Source: Dehalococcoidia bacterium | GTDB taxonomy: Bacteria > Chloroflexota > Dehalococcoidia > Dehalococcoidales > CSSed11-197 | Reading direction: 5' to 3' | DNA length: 11,740 nucleotides | NCBI GenBank assembly: GCA_003552785.1 | Contig: PUOQ01000071.1 | Location: 1 to 11,740, forward strand | Part shown: positions 1 to 6,739 of the stretch, in pieces | Layout of the letters: each line of letters opens with the position of its first letter | Numbering within the stretch: position 1 is the first letter of the stretch | Translations under genes and position numbers: made by a program | Notes under the pieces: model-generated | Seen by the model: the letters and a program-made list of their open reading frames with translations, nothing else | What the model was told of the DNA's origin: nothing | The model's database searches: none

Positions 1-800
1 AGAACCCGGCTTACGTGATGCGAAAGAAGAGAAATGCTTCTATTATGCTGGCTGTTAAAATGGTGAAAGAAGGAAAAGCATCAGCAGTGGTAGGAGCCGG
101 GCCTACAGGCGGTATATTTGCCGCCGCAATGCAGGTTCTCGATACGATAGAAGGTCTCTCAAGACCTGTTATAGGAGGGCCATTTCTCGGTTTTACTCCG
201 GGGACCATTCTTATCGATATGGGCGGTAATGTTGATTCCAGGCCCGATCAGCTGTTGGATTTTGGCATTATTGGTTTGGTATATGCACGAAAATGGATGG
301 GTATACAAAATCCCTCCGTAGCTCTTCTTAGCAACGGTGCCGAAGAAGGAAAGGGCAATGAAGTTGTAAAGGAAGCATACCAGCTTTATAAAAAATCAGG
401 CTTGAATTTCACAGGCAATGTTGAAGGGGATGATATCGCCAGGGGGAAGGCAAATGTTGTAGTCTGCGACGGATTCGTGGGAAATATAATTGGAAAAACA
501 TGTGAAGGGTTAGGTGATGTCTGGGCGAGCTGGCTTGAAGATAAACTGGGTGAAAAATTAAGCACCGCAGAACTTGATGCCATAAAAAGGGAAATCAAAC
601 AAAAAATGAACCCGGCGGAGTCCGCAGGGGGTGGACCGCTTTGGGGCTTGAACGGAGTCGTTTGTAAAGCGCATGGTTCTTCAAACGCACAGCAAATTGC
701 CAGCACCATTGGCGCCGCCAAAAAAGCCGTTGAAGTGGATCTGGTAGGCTCCTTTGAAAAGGGGCTCAAAACGGTAAAGAGTGCCATAAACGGACAGTAA
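1..800 (+). CDS. plsX: Phosphate acyltransferase PlsX (3' part, start outside window)
   Basis: PlsX interconverts acyl-ACP and acyl-phosphate at the membrane surface; acyl-phosphate is then used by PlsY to start phospholipid synthesis. The visible frame begins at base 3 (NPAYVMRKK...) and runs about 265 residues to a TAA, so only the N-terminal part is missing. Family hallmarks are clear: the R/K-K-x-A-S helix at the start, a GAGPTGG loop, the DMGGNVDSRPDQL segment, SNGAEEGKGNEVV (usual form S-x-G-E-E-x-x-K-G-N), NVEG-D, the VVCDGFVGNI block and the C-terminal GLNGVVCKAHGSSN block. The internal ATG at base 18 is not the true start, because homology extends upstream of it. The loop normally written GNTG reads GPTG here. 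acpP follows after 27 nt, the usual partner order in this pathway. Family assignment is secure. Confidence 0.95.
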   Translation, partial: NPAYVMRKKRNASIMLAVKMVKEGKASAVVGAGPTGGIFAAAMQVLDTIEGLSRPVIGGPFLGFTPGTILIDMGGNVDSRPDQLLDFGIIGLVYARKWMGIQNPSVALLSNGAEEGKGNEVVKEAYQLYKKSGLNFTGNVEGDDIARGKANVVVCDGFVGNIIGKTCEGLGDVWASWLEDKLGEKLSTAELDAIKREIKQKMNPAESAGGGPLWGLNGVVCKAHGSSNAQQIASTIGAAKKAVEVDLVGSFEKGLKTVKSAINGQ

Positions 801-827
801 TGAGGGCAAAGAAGAGGAGAAATAATT

Positions 828-1091
828 ATGCCTGATAATAACACGGTTGAAGAAACTGTAAGGCAAATCGTTGCCAAGCGGCTGCGTAAGCCCAATTTGG
901 TATTTGATGAGAATACGACATTTAAAGATGTTGGAGCAGATTCCCTGGATATTGTGCAGATTCTGGTTGCAATTGAAAGCGCTTACGGAATTGAGCTAGA
1001 TGATGATGAATTGCGACAGATTCCGGATACTGCGGGATTTTTGAATTATATTAAAGAAAAGGTGGCAGAAAGAAATATAAAAGATAGTTAA
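828..1091 (+). CDS. acpP: Acyl carrier protein
   Basis: An 87-residue acyl carrier protein, the cytosolic carrier of growing or activated acyl chains and direct partner of PlsX. The phosphopantetheine attachment site is Ser39 in GADSLD, followed by the acidic recognition helix (DIVQILVAIESAYGIELDDDELRQI) that docks partner enzymes. Length and four-helix pattern match bacterial AcpP; the tail after the last helix is slightly extended and charged. The start is supported by AAGAGGAGAAA (about 810-820) with normal spacing to ATG 828. It lies 27 nt after plsX and is probably co-transcribed. A dedicated secondary ACP is possible, but the position beside plsX argues for the fatty acid/phospholipid role. 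Confidence 0.95.
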   Translation: MPDNNTVEETVRQIVAKRLRKPNLVFDENTTFKDVGADSLDIVQILVAIESAYGIELDDDELRQIPDTAGFLNYIKEKVAERNIKDS

Positions 1092-1171
1092 GCAAGATAA
1101 ACTCAAATACATGTTCAGGTAAAATTAATATAACTTGAACGCTTGTTATGCGTAGTTTAAGGAGGTTTGTT

Positions 1172-2023
1172 ATGGCAAAAGTAGGAATTGTTACAGACAC
1201 TGTTTCATGCCTTCCCCCGGAAAAGGTGGAAGAATACGGTATTGAGCTTGTAACACCATATATGTATATGGACGGCAAGGAATACCGAGACAGGGTGGAC
1301 CTGACACCGGATGAATTCTGGCGAATGTATCCAGATATGGAGGAATTTAGTACCGCAGCGCCTTCATTGGCAGAGTTTACCAAAATATTTGAGGAATTGA
1401 GCAAAACCACAGACACTATTGCATGTACCTTTGTTTCCAAAGCCTTAAGTGCAACCTATGAAAACGCTTTACAGGCCAAGCAAAAATTTGTAAAAGAAAA
1501 CCCCGGTATTAAAATAGAAATTGTTGACAGCAGAATTGCTGCAGGAGCGCAAGGGTTTATTGTTTTGGAAATGGCAAAAGCTGCCAAGGCCGGGAAAAAC
1601 CTCGAGCAGGTAATAACCGTTGCCAATGAAACGATACCGCGCGTTAAATACGTCACTGCGCTGGAATCACTTAAAAGGCTGATAAAAATCGGCAGGGCGC
1701 CAAAAACCGCCTATATGGGCGAATTATTCCAGGTAAAACCAATAATAGGCGCTGTGAATAACACCGGCATGGTTGAGAATATGGGGAGAGCGCGGGGTAA
1801 AGATAAAGCCATGCAAAAACTTATTGAGCTTACTGAGTCGCATTTAGATACCGATAAGCCGGCAAAATTTTTTGTACACTATACAAACAGCATTGAAGAA
1901 GGTGAGAAATTAAAACAAATGGTGGAATCAAAATTTAATATATCAGAATTATACTTTACTCCGTTCTCACCCATAATGAGCGGGGCTGTCGGTCCATCTA
2001 TATCTATAGCTTTTTACTCATAA
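1172..2023 (+). CDS. DegV family fatty-acid-binding protein (FakB-like)
   Basis: A 283-residue DegV-fold protein. Characterised members (FakB) hold a single fatty acid and present its carboxylate to the kinase FakA. Visible family features are the N-terminal IVTDTVS strand-loop, TAAPS at 61-65 (usually TSQPS), SKALSATY at 89-96 (usually LSGTY), IVDS at 117-120, the K-I-G-R segment near 172-175, QVKPII at 187-192 and the C-terminal SPIMSGAVGP at 266-275. The last segment corresponds to the usual GPVIGTHTGPG but lacks its histidine. ATG 1172 is chosen because a near-perfect AAGGAGGT (1159-1166) lies 5 nt upstream; the in-frame ATG at 1148 has no such site. The next gene is the matching FakA-like kinase, which supports the fatty-acid role over an unrelated lipid ligand. 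Confidence 0.9.
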   Translation: MAKVGIVTDTVSCLPPEKVEEYGIELVTPYMYMDGKEYRDRVDLTPDEFWRMYPDMEEFSTAAPSLAEFTKIFEELSKTTDTIACTFVSKALSATYENALQAKQKFVKENPGIKIEIVDSRIAAGAQGFIVLEMAKAAKAGKNLEQVITVANETIPRVKYVTALESLKRLIKIGRAPKTAYMGELFQVKPIIGAVNNTGMVENMGRARGKDKAMQKLIELTESHLDTDKPAKFFVHYTNSIEEGEKLKQMVESKFNISELYFTPFSPIMSGAVGPSISIAFYS

Positions 2024-2064
2024 TAAGCAAGGATGTGTAACTTAACATAAAAAGGATAAAACTT

Positions 2065-3684
2065 ATGGAGAATAAGACTGGCCTCGACGGGCGCTGCTTG
2101 CGTGACATGCTTGTCGCCGGGACTGAATGGCTGGAAAGGATAGCCAGGGATATAAATGCTTTGAATGTGTACCCTGTACCGGATGGTGATACAGGCACAA
2201 ATATGGTATTGACCATGCGCGCCAGCCTGGAAGACGCAAGCTCTCTTCAGGATAAAAGTGTTTCAGGTGTTGCCCGGGCTATTGATAAGGGGGCTTTGAT
2301 GGGTGCACGCGGTAATAGCGGTGTTATTCTATCGCAAATTCTCCATGGTTTTGCAAAAGGGGTTGAGGGTAAAGACCAGTTGGACGCAGAGAGTTTTACC
2401 CGGGCCCTGCAGATGGCCGCAGATACTGCTTACCAGGCGTTGAGCGAACCGGTAGAGGGTACAATATTAACGGTTATACGTGATGCAGCTACTGGTGCGA
2501 AAAAGGCAGCAAATGAAAATAATGCAACTCTGGTATCGGTGTTGTCAGCTGCGACAAGTTCTGCAAGGGACTCAGTGCTAGAAACACCGGAATTACTGGA
2601 GGTGTTGAAAGAAGCCGGAGTAGTTGATGCCGGCGGGCACGGAATTTTCACCATTCTTGAAGGAGCATTGTTTTACCTTAAGGGTGAATTAAATAGTAAT
2701 AATCCCCAGTTGCTATCCAGCCAGAGGCCGCTTATTAGTCGACAGGCAGAGTTTGAAAGCGAAGAAGGGCAATATGGTTTTTGCACTCAGTTTATGATTA
2801 AAGGGCAAGATCTGGATATAAGTAGTATTAGAAAGGCACTGGAAAGTTCAGGGGAATCCCTGATAGTTGTTGGAGATTCGTCTGTTGTAAGAGTTCACAT
2901 TCATACGCAAGATGCAGAAGAAGTAATTACCAGGGCTTCCTCTTTTGGTGAAGTTGCAGATAAAGATATTAGGGATATGGATGAGCAGCATCAGGACTTT
3001 CTGCTTGTAAAGCAGGGAGCTTCCGCTTTATCTACTGCGGTTATAGCCGTTGTTAATGGCGATGGACTGGCGAATGTGTTTGCAGACCTCGGCGTAACGG
3101 CTATTGTTCCGGGTGGGCAGACAATGAACCCGGCAACCATGGACATATTAAATACAGTAGAAAAACTCGAATTTGGCAGGGTTATTATTTTGCCCAATAA
3201 CAAAAACGTAATTTCAACGGCACAATTGGTCCAGTCTTTAACTGATAAACAGGTTATGGTTGTACCAACCAGAACAATTCCACAGGGAATAACAGCTATG
3301 ATTGAGTATATCCCTGAATCAGGGATCGAGGAAAACATAAGCCAGATGGAAGAAAACATAGATGCTGTGAGAACGTTAGAAATTATTCAAGCTACTCGCG
3401 AAGCAAAAGTAAATGGTCTTGAGATAGAACAAGGGCAGTTTATCGGCTTGCTGGATACCAGGTTACAGGCTAAAGGAAAAAGCCCGGAGGATACAGTATT
3501 TAAAACAATAGAAACGTTAGACATTGCCGAATACAGTATAGTGACAATATATTATGGAATTGATGTTAATAAAACCCAGGCAGAGAGCTTGAGTGAAAGC
3601 ATAAGTGAAGAGTATTCCAATCTATCCGCCGGTGCTGTTTACGGCGGGCAGCCTGATTACCATTATATTATATCAATAGAATAG
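2065..3684 (+). CDS. fakA: DAK2/YloV family fatty acid kinase (FakA-like)
   Basis: A 539-residue cytosolic kinase matching the full FakA/YloV layout. The N-terminal DAK2 (DhaL-type) nucleotide domain spans about 1-200, with the Mg-ATP motif VPDGDTGTN at 38-46, GARGNSGV at 80-87, PVEGTI at 129-134 and DAGGHG at 188-193. A middle domain of about 235-305 carries YGFCTQF and the VRVHIHT block. The C-terminal DegV-like domain covers about 315-539. FakA phosphorylates fatty acid held by FakB, giving acyl-phosphate, which PlsX passes to ACP or PlsY uses directly. AAAGGA at 2051-2056 supports ATG 2065. It starts 41 nt after the DegV-family gene and ends one base before a GTG in the next frame. Function is known from the Firmicute family; substrate here is inferred. 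Confidence 0.9.
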   Translation: MENKTGLDGRCLRDMLVAGTEWLERIARDINALNVYPVPDGDTGTNMVLTMRASLEDASSLQDKSVSGVARAIDKGALMGARGNSGVILSQILHGFAKGVEGKDQLDAESFTRALQMAADTAYQALSEPVEGTILTVIRDAATGAKKAANENNATLVSVLSAATSSARDSVLETPELLEVLKEAGVVDAGGHGIFTILEGALFYLKGELNSNNPQLLSSQRPLISRQAEFESEEGQYGFCTQFMIKGQDLDISSIRKALESSGESLIVVGDSSVVRVHIHTQDAEEVITRASSFGEVADKDIRDMDEQHQDFLLVKQGASALSTAVIAVVNGDGLANVFADLGVTAIVPGGQTMNPATMDILNTVEKLEFGRVIILPNNKNVISTAQLVQSLTDKQVMVVPTRTIPQGITAMIEYIPESGIEENISQMEENIDAVRTLEIIQATREAKVNGLEIEQGQFIGLLDTRLQAKGKSPEDTVFKTIETLDIAEYSIVTIYYGIDVNKTQAESLSESISEEYSNLSAGAVYGGQPDYHYIISIE

Positions 3685-3735
3685 GTGAATAATAACCAGC
3701 CTTATTACGAAGACATCCCGGGAAGGTTCAACATT

Positions 3736-4539
3736 ATGCTTGAAAATATTTCTATTTCGGAATTAACCAACCTTAGAGAGAAGTGTGCTATTGTCACTGG
3801 AGGTGCCATGGGCATAGGTCTTGCCATTTGCCAGCGCTTGTGCGAAGCAGGTGCCCGTGTCTTGATGGTAGATGTTAATCAAAAAGAAGGGTTGGAAGCA
3901 AGTGATAAATTAAAACAAAAAGGATATGATGCGCAAATTTATAACTGTGATGTTTCTTGTGAGGAAGATGTAAAGGGACTGGTTTCTTATGCTTTGAAAA
4001 CTCTTGGCAAGATTGACATATTGGTTAATAATGCTGGTATCTATCCCAAGAAAGAGCTAAGTGAAATGACTGCCGCTGATTTCAACCGGGTGAATTCAGT
4101 GAATTTATTGGGAACTTTTTTGTGTTGCCGTTACGTGTCAAGTGAAATGATTGAGGCAAAAAACGGCGGGAGCATTATTAATATTTCCTCCATTGAAGCG
4201 CTTCATCCTGTATCGAAGGGGATGAGTGCCTATGCCTCTTCAAAAGGGGGCGTTTTAATGTTAACCAAAAGCCTGGCACAAGAGCTGGGTTCTTACGAAA
4301 TCCGGGTTAATGCTATTGCTCCGGGCAGTATAAAAACGCCCGGAGTAACTTCTCGATCAAAGCAAACTGATGCAAGAATGCAGCTAAATGAGTTAAAAAC
4401 TTTTCTTTCCAGGGTCCCTCTTGAAAGAATGGGAGAAGCTGATGAAGTTGCGCGAGTCGCGCTCTTTCTGGCGTCGGAATTATCCAGCTACATTACCGGT
4501 GATATGATTGTAGTTGATGGTGGTTACCTGGTTTCATGA
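3736..4539 (+). CDS. Short-chain dehydrogenase/reductase (SDR family)
   Basis: A classical SDR of 267 residues. The Rossmann cofactor motif TGGAMGIG is at 21-28, NNAG at 98-101, the structural/catalytic Asn at 123 (VNLLG), the catalytic Ser at 151-152 (NISS), Tyr166 and Lys170 (YASSK), and the C-terminal YITGDMIVVDGG block is present. Asp46 at the end of the second strand (MVDVN) is the usual determinant of NAD(H) rather than NADP(H) preference. That speaks slightly against a biosynthetic FabG and for a dehydrogenase. ATG 3736 is preferred because GGGAAGG lies just upstream (3720-3726) and family homology begins here. A GTG at 3685, directly after the fakA stop, would add 17 residues but has no ribosome site. 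Its substrate cannot be told from sequence. Position behind the fatty-acid genes hints at 3-hydroxyacyl chemistry but does not prove it. Confidence 0.9.
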   Translation: MLENISISELTNLREKCAIVTGGAMGIGLAICQRLCEAGARVLMVDVNQKEGLEASDKLKQKGYDAQIYNCDVSCEEDVKGLVSYALKTLGKIDILVNNAGIYPKKELSEMTAADFNRVNSVNLLGTFLCCRYVSSEMIEAKNGGSIINISSIEALHPVSKGMSAYASSKGGVLMLTKSLAQELGSYEIRVNAIAPGSIKTPGVTSRSKQTDARMQLNELKTFLSRVPLERMGEADEVARVALFLASELSSYITGDMIVVDGGYLVS

Positions 4540-4555
4540 AGCTGTTTTGGGAATT

Positions 4556-4569
4556 GTTGAATGCATTCA
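4556..4569. repeat. Palindrome TGAATGCATTCA between SDR and membrane protein genes
   Basis: A perfect 12-bp palindrome (4558-4569) lies 19 nt after the SDR stop, in a 100-nt gap. With the preceding GT it forms GTTGAATGCATTCA. A near-identical GTTGAATGTATTCA occurs at 11309-11322 upstream of copA. It could be an operator half-site pair or chance; no promoter with good spacing was found beside it. Confidence 0.3.
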
Positions 4570-4639
4570 TTTACAATATACAACTGATTAACTTCAAATA
4601 TTTACAGGGCCTCGGTATTATTTTAAGGAAATAACTAAT

Positions 4640-5257
4640 ATGGAATGGACAGACCTGATAAATATAATAATAGGTGTCATTGTAGCTGTATCTGCCGGAA
4701 TTGGTATACCCCTGGCGTTGCGGAGCCGGAGCAAAAAAGGGCCTCAAAAGCTGGATGAGCTGAACCGCCACCTTCTTGAAATTGGGGAGGTTGTATATAT
4801 ACCCCATGATGCTACTTATGAGAAAACAATTGGCGAAAAACGCTTTTCGCTGGAGAAATCTCAAGGGGTTATCGGATTAAAAAACAGAAAAATTGATTGG
4901 ATGAATTTAATAGGTGTTTCCACGCAATATGGAACTGAATATTATATTGATTATCTTCTTAGAAGCCCAAATCTGGATATCATTAAAATTAAGAATACTT
5001 CCCTGAAAAAGAAAAAACGCTTGTTTAAAGATAAGGATAATCATAATCTGTACTGGTCAGGTGATGAATCTATTTCCAAAAGCCTTAATCTTGATTATCG
5101 TATCTTTGATAAAATTGGGCAGTCTGAATATAACGGAAACATCCAGATCATCCCGGAAAAAAAGCACGGATACATTCGAATCAGGACAGCTTACTTTTTG
5201 CCCGAGCCAGAATTTATTGGGGCTATTGAAATTATAGCAAGCCACATTAATATTTGA
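4640..5257 (+). CDS. Hypothetical membrane-anchored protein
   Basis: A 205-residue protein I do not recognise. An N-terminal hydrophobic helix of about residues 6-27 (LINIIIGVIVAVSAGIGIPL) is followed by a basic stretch RSRSKKG, which fits a signal anchor; with positive charges after the helix, the bulk is probably cytosolic. The rest is a soluble, charged, strand-rich region of about 175 residues with a lysine-rich segment near 116-128 and no cysteines or recognisable catalytic motif. The start is supported by AAGGAA (4625-4630) nine bases before ATG 4640. It follows the SDR gene by 100 nt on the same strand and converges on the next gene. Codon use looks like that of its neighbours, so it is likely a real gene of unknown function. 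Confidence 0.75.
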   Translation: MEWTDLINIIIGVIVAVSAGIGIPLALRSRSKKGPQKLDELNRHLLEIGEVVYIPHDATYEKTIGEKRFSLEKSQGVIGLKNRKIDWMNLIGVSTQYGTEYYIDYLLRSPNLDIIKIKNTSLKKKKRLFKDKDNHNLYWSGDESISKSLNLDYRIFDKIGQSEYNGNIQIIPEKKHGYIRIRTAYFLPEPEFIGAIEIIASHINI

Positions 5258-5310
5258 TAATGTTAATACCGACTGAAAGTTAACTCAATTATTTGAACAC
5301 AAACCTTGTT

Positions 5311-6267
5311 TTAAGGAAATACATTTACTATATTTACCTGATTATTATATTCGTATTTTACATCAACCGGTTCGTTTTTGACCCCGGCGTATTGGGCTGT
5401 AAGCTTTGCAGCATGATTTATCGTGCAGCTATCTTTAACACCCTCAAGAAGGGTTATTGGACTCGGGCGATCAATTAGCTCGAAAACGTAATCACCCGGT
5501 TTTTTCAATTTTAAAATTTCGGCATTATCCTCTTTATTCCTTCCAACAATAATCTTCGAAGAATTGAAGTGAAAGTGCCTTCCAAATTTTAGAAGCTTGA
5601 CATCCAGCGCGGTTACATCCTTTTTATAGTCAAAGAGCTTTTTGAGTTTTTCTGAAAACTCTTTGTGAGTTAACAGGCACCCACCACCAGGAGAGCGGAA
5701 ATCTATTATTCCAAAGTTTTTTGCCATTGCTAATTGGGGCTTTCTGCAACGGCCCCTGATAGCCATCAACCGGCTTCTGTCCACCCAGCCGTTGATTTCG
5801 GGTATTGTCCTGGGAAGCAACCTTGCAGAAAGCGGCCTGAGGATTAACCCCTTTAATTGTGCTTCACTTTCCTCTAGCTTGAGTGCCTTCAATGTCTGGC
5901 TTTTTGGCCTTTCACCAACAACATCACCGGTAACTATAAAGTCTGCATTATTTTCAAGGGCAAAACACCTTGCCTTTTTTAGCATAAATATCCGGCAATC
6001 AATGCACGGGTTCATGTTTTTTCCGTAACCAAATTTCGGCTTTTGGACAACTTTGATAAAGTCTTCACCTGTATAAAGTTTGGTTAACGGTACTCCAATC
6101 TGCTTTGCGATATTACCTGCGTAATCCGCCTTTTCATTTTCGAATGGAAAGCATATGTTTAAAGCAATTACATTGATGCCCTGGTCGAGAATTAACCGGG
6201 TAGCCAGAGTAGAATCTATTCCACTTGAAAGCAAGGCAATTGCCGTAACCTGGTGCTTATTATTCAT
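5311..6267 (-). CDS. PP-loop ATPase, MnmA/ThiI-like tRNA thiolation family, with NFACT-R-like C-terminus
   Basis: A 318-residue protein. The N-terminal half is a PP-loop (ATP pyrophosphatase) domain with the P-loop variant LLSSGIDS at 12-19 (usual SGGxDS), a NPCIDC motif at 86-91 like the catalytic-Cys NPCxxC motif of MnmA, TGDVVGERPKSQ at 113-124, a Cys174 (GRCRKP) and Cys197 in SPGGGCLLT. This pattern fits enzymes that adenylate a tRNA base and transfer sulphur through paired cysteines. The C-terminal part (about 225-300), with KFGRHFHF and IIVGRNKEDN, resembles the DUF814/NFACT-R RNA-binding domain. The start is placed at 6267 because AAAGGAG sits about 11 nt upstream on the minus strand; the in-frame upstream ATG at 6294 would place that site inside the coding sequence. 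The exact modified base is unknown. It converges with the gene ending at 5257. Confidence 0.8.
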   Translation of the reverse strand: MNNKHQVTAIALLSSGIDSTLATRLILDQGINVIALNICFPFENEKADYAGNIAKQIGVPLTKLYTGEDFIKVVQKPKFGYGKNMNPCIDCRIFMLKKARCFALENNADFIVTGDVVGERPKSQTLKALKLEESEAQLKGLILRPLSARLLPRTIPEINGWVDRSRLMAIRGRCRKPQLAMAKNFGIIDFRSPGGGCLLTHKEFSEKLKKLFDYKKDVTALDVKLLKFGRHFHFNSSKIIVGRNKEDNAEILKLKKPGDYVFELIDRPSPITLLEGVKDSCTINHAAKLTAQYAGVKNEPVDVKYEYNNQVNIVNVFP

Positions 6268-6504
6268 AACATGCAATCTCCTTTGAAAGACCATAATAAC
6301 AGAAATAAATTAAATAATAGAAAAGCGGACTATTTAAACACGAATACTTGCGGCCCTGTATAATCGTGATAAATGAAATAATTATCGAGAATAATATATC
6401 ATCATACATAACAACTTGTAATGATAGAAAGGTCGCACTTGATAATGTATATGTATAATTTTAACAAAATGTTATCATAAAGTTAGCACCCCGGGCCTAA
6501 TAAT
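6268..6504. other. AT-rich intergenic stretch between divergent genes
   Basis: This AT-rich stretch separates the minus-strand PP-loop gene from the plus-strand promoter at 6505. It must hold the minus-strand gene's promoter, but I find no convincing -35/-10 pair for it. TATAAT hexamers occur on the plus strand at 6359-6364 and 6454-6459 without matching -35 boxes. No RNA gene or supported small reading frame was seen. Confidence 0.5.
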
Positions 6505-6533
6505 TTTACAACAAGGTGCAAATTAAGTATAAT
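6505..6533 (+). promoter_or_regulatory. Sigma-70/SigA-type promoter for the CxxCH lipoprotein gene
   Basis: TTTACA at 6505-6510 and TATAAT at 6528-6533 are separated by exactly 17 nt, a near-consensus housekeeping promoter. Transcription would begin near 6540, leaving a leader of about 200 nt before the ATG at 6740. The hairpin cluster starts about 10 nt after the predicted start site. Confidence 0.65.
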
Positions 6534-6550
6534 TAGTTTAATAATCATAA

Positions 6551-6677
6551 GCCATAGTAGAAGCTACTCTGCCATTACTATGGCACTTTCAATTAGGCTG
6601 AAATAGCCTTCAATGCAAAATATCGTTGCGAAAGTATCCTTAGATACTTGCTGTCAAAAGTTTTTGAATTTTAACAG
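6551..6677 (+). promoter_or_regulatory. Hairpin-rich 5' leader of unknown class
   Basis: Five closely spaced inverted repeats lie between the promoter and the lipoprotein gene. They are GCCATAGTA/TACTATGGC (6551-6559 with 6576-6584), AGGCT/AGCCT (6595-6599 with 6605-6609), GCAA/TTGC (6615-6618 with 6626-6629), AAGTATC/GATACTT with a 4-nt loop (6632-6638 with 6643-6649), and TCAAA/TTTGA (6654-6658 with 6663-6667) enclosed by CTGT/ACAG (6651-6654, 6674-6677). The first stem has a competing hairpin, AGTAG/CTACT (6556-6560 with 6564-6568), that uses the same bases. ACAGCT (6693-6698) can also pair with AGCTGT (6734-6739), enclosing the ribosome site. I could not match it to a known riboswitch consensus. 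Confidence 0.45.
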
Positions 6678-6739
6678 ATCGTAAATTTCTAAACAGCTGC
6701 GGAAAGACTTTTATACTAAGAAAGGAGCAATAAAGCTGT

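Noticed and set aside
386..895. Minus-strand 169-residue frame under plsX and acpP
   Set aside because: Entirely antisense to two well-conserved genes, with no family features or ribosome site.
3685..3735. GTG start directly after fakA, adding 17 residues to the SDR
   Set aside because: There is no ribosome site before it, while ATG 3736 has GGGAAGG at good spacing and matches the usual SDR N-terminus.
5258..5310. Terminator between the convergent genes, using GTTAA/TTAAC
   Set aside because: Only five AT-rich pairs with a long loop; too weak to call.
5293..5478. Plus-strand 61-residue frame overlapping the end of the PP-loop gene
   Set aside because: No ribosome site of its own in a suitable place, and most of it overlaps conserved coding sequence on the other strand.
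6551..6677. Known riboswitch (c-di-GMP, cobalamin, SAM or other) in the lipoprotein leader
   Set aside because: None of the conserved core strings of these classes that I know is present, so I describe it only as an unclassified structured leader.
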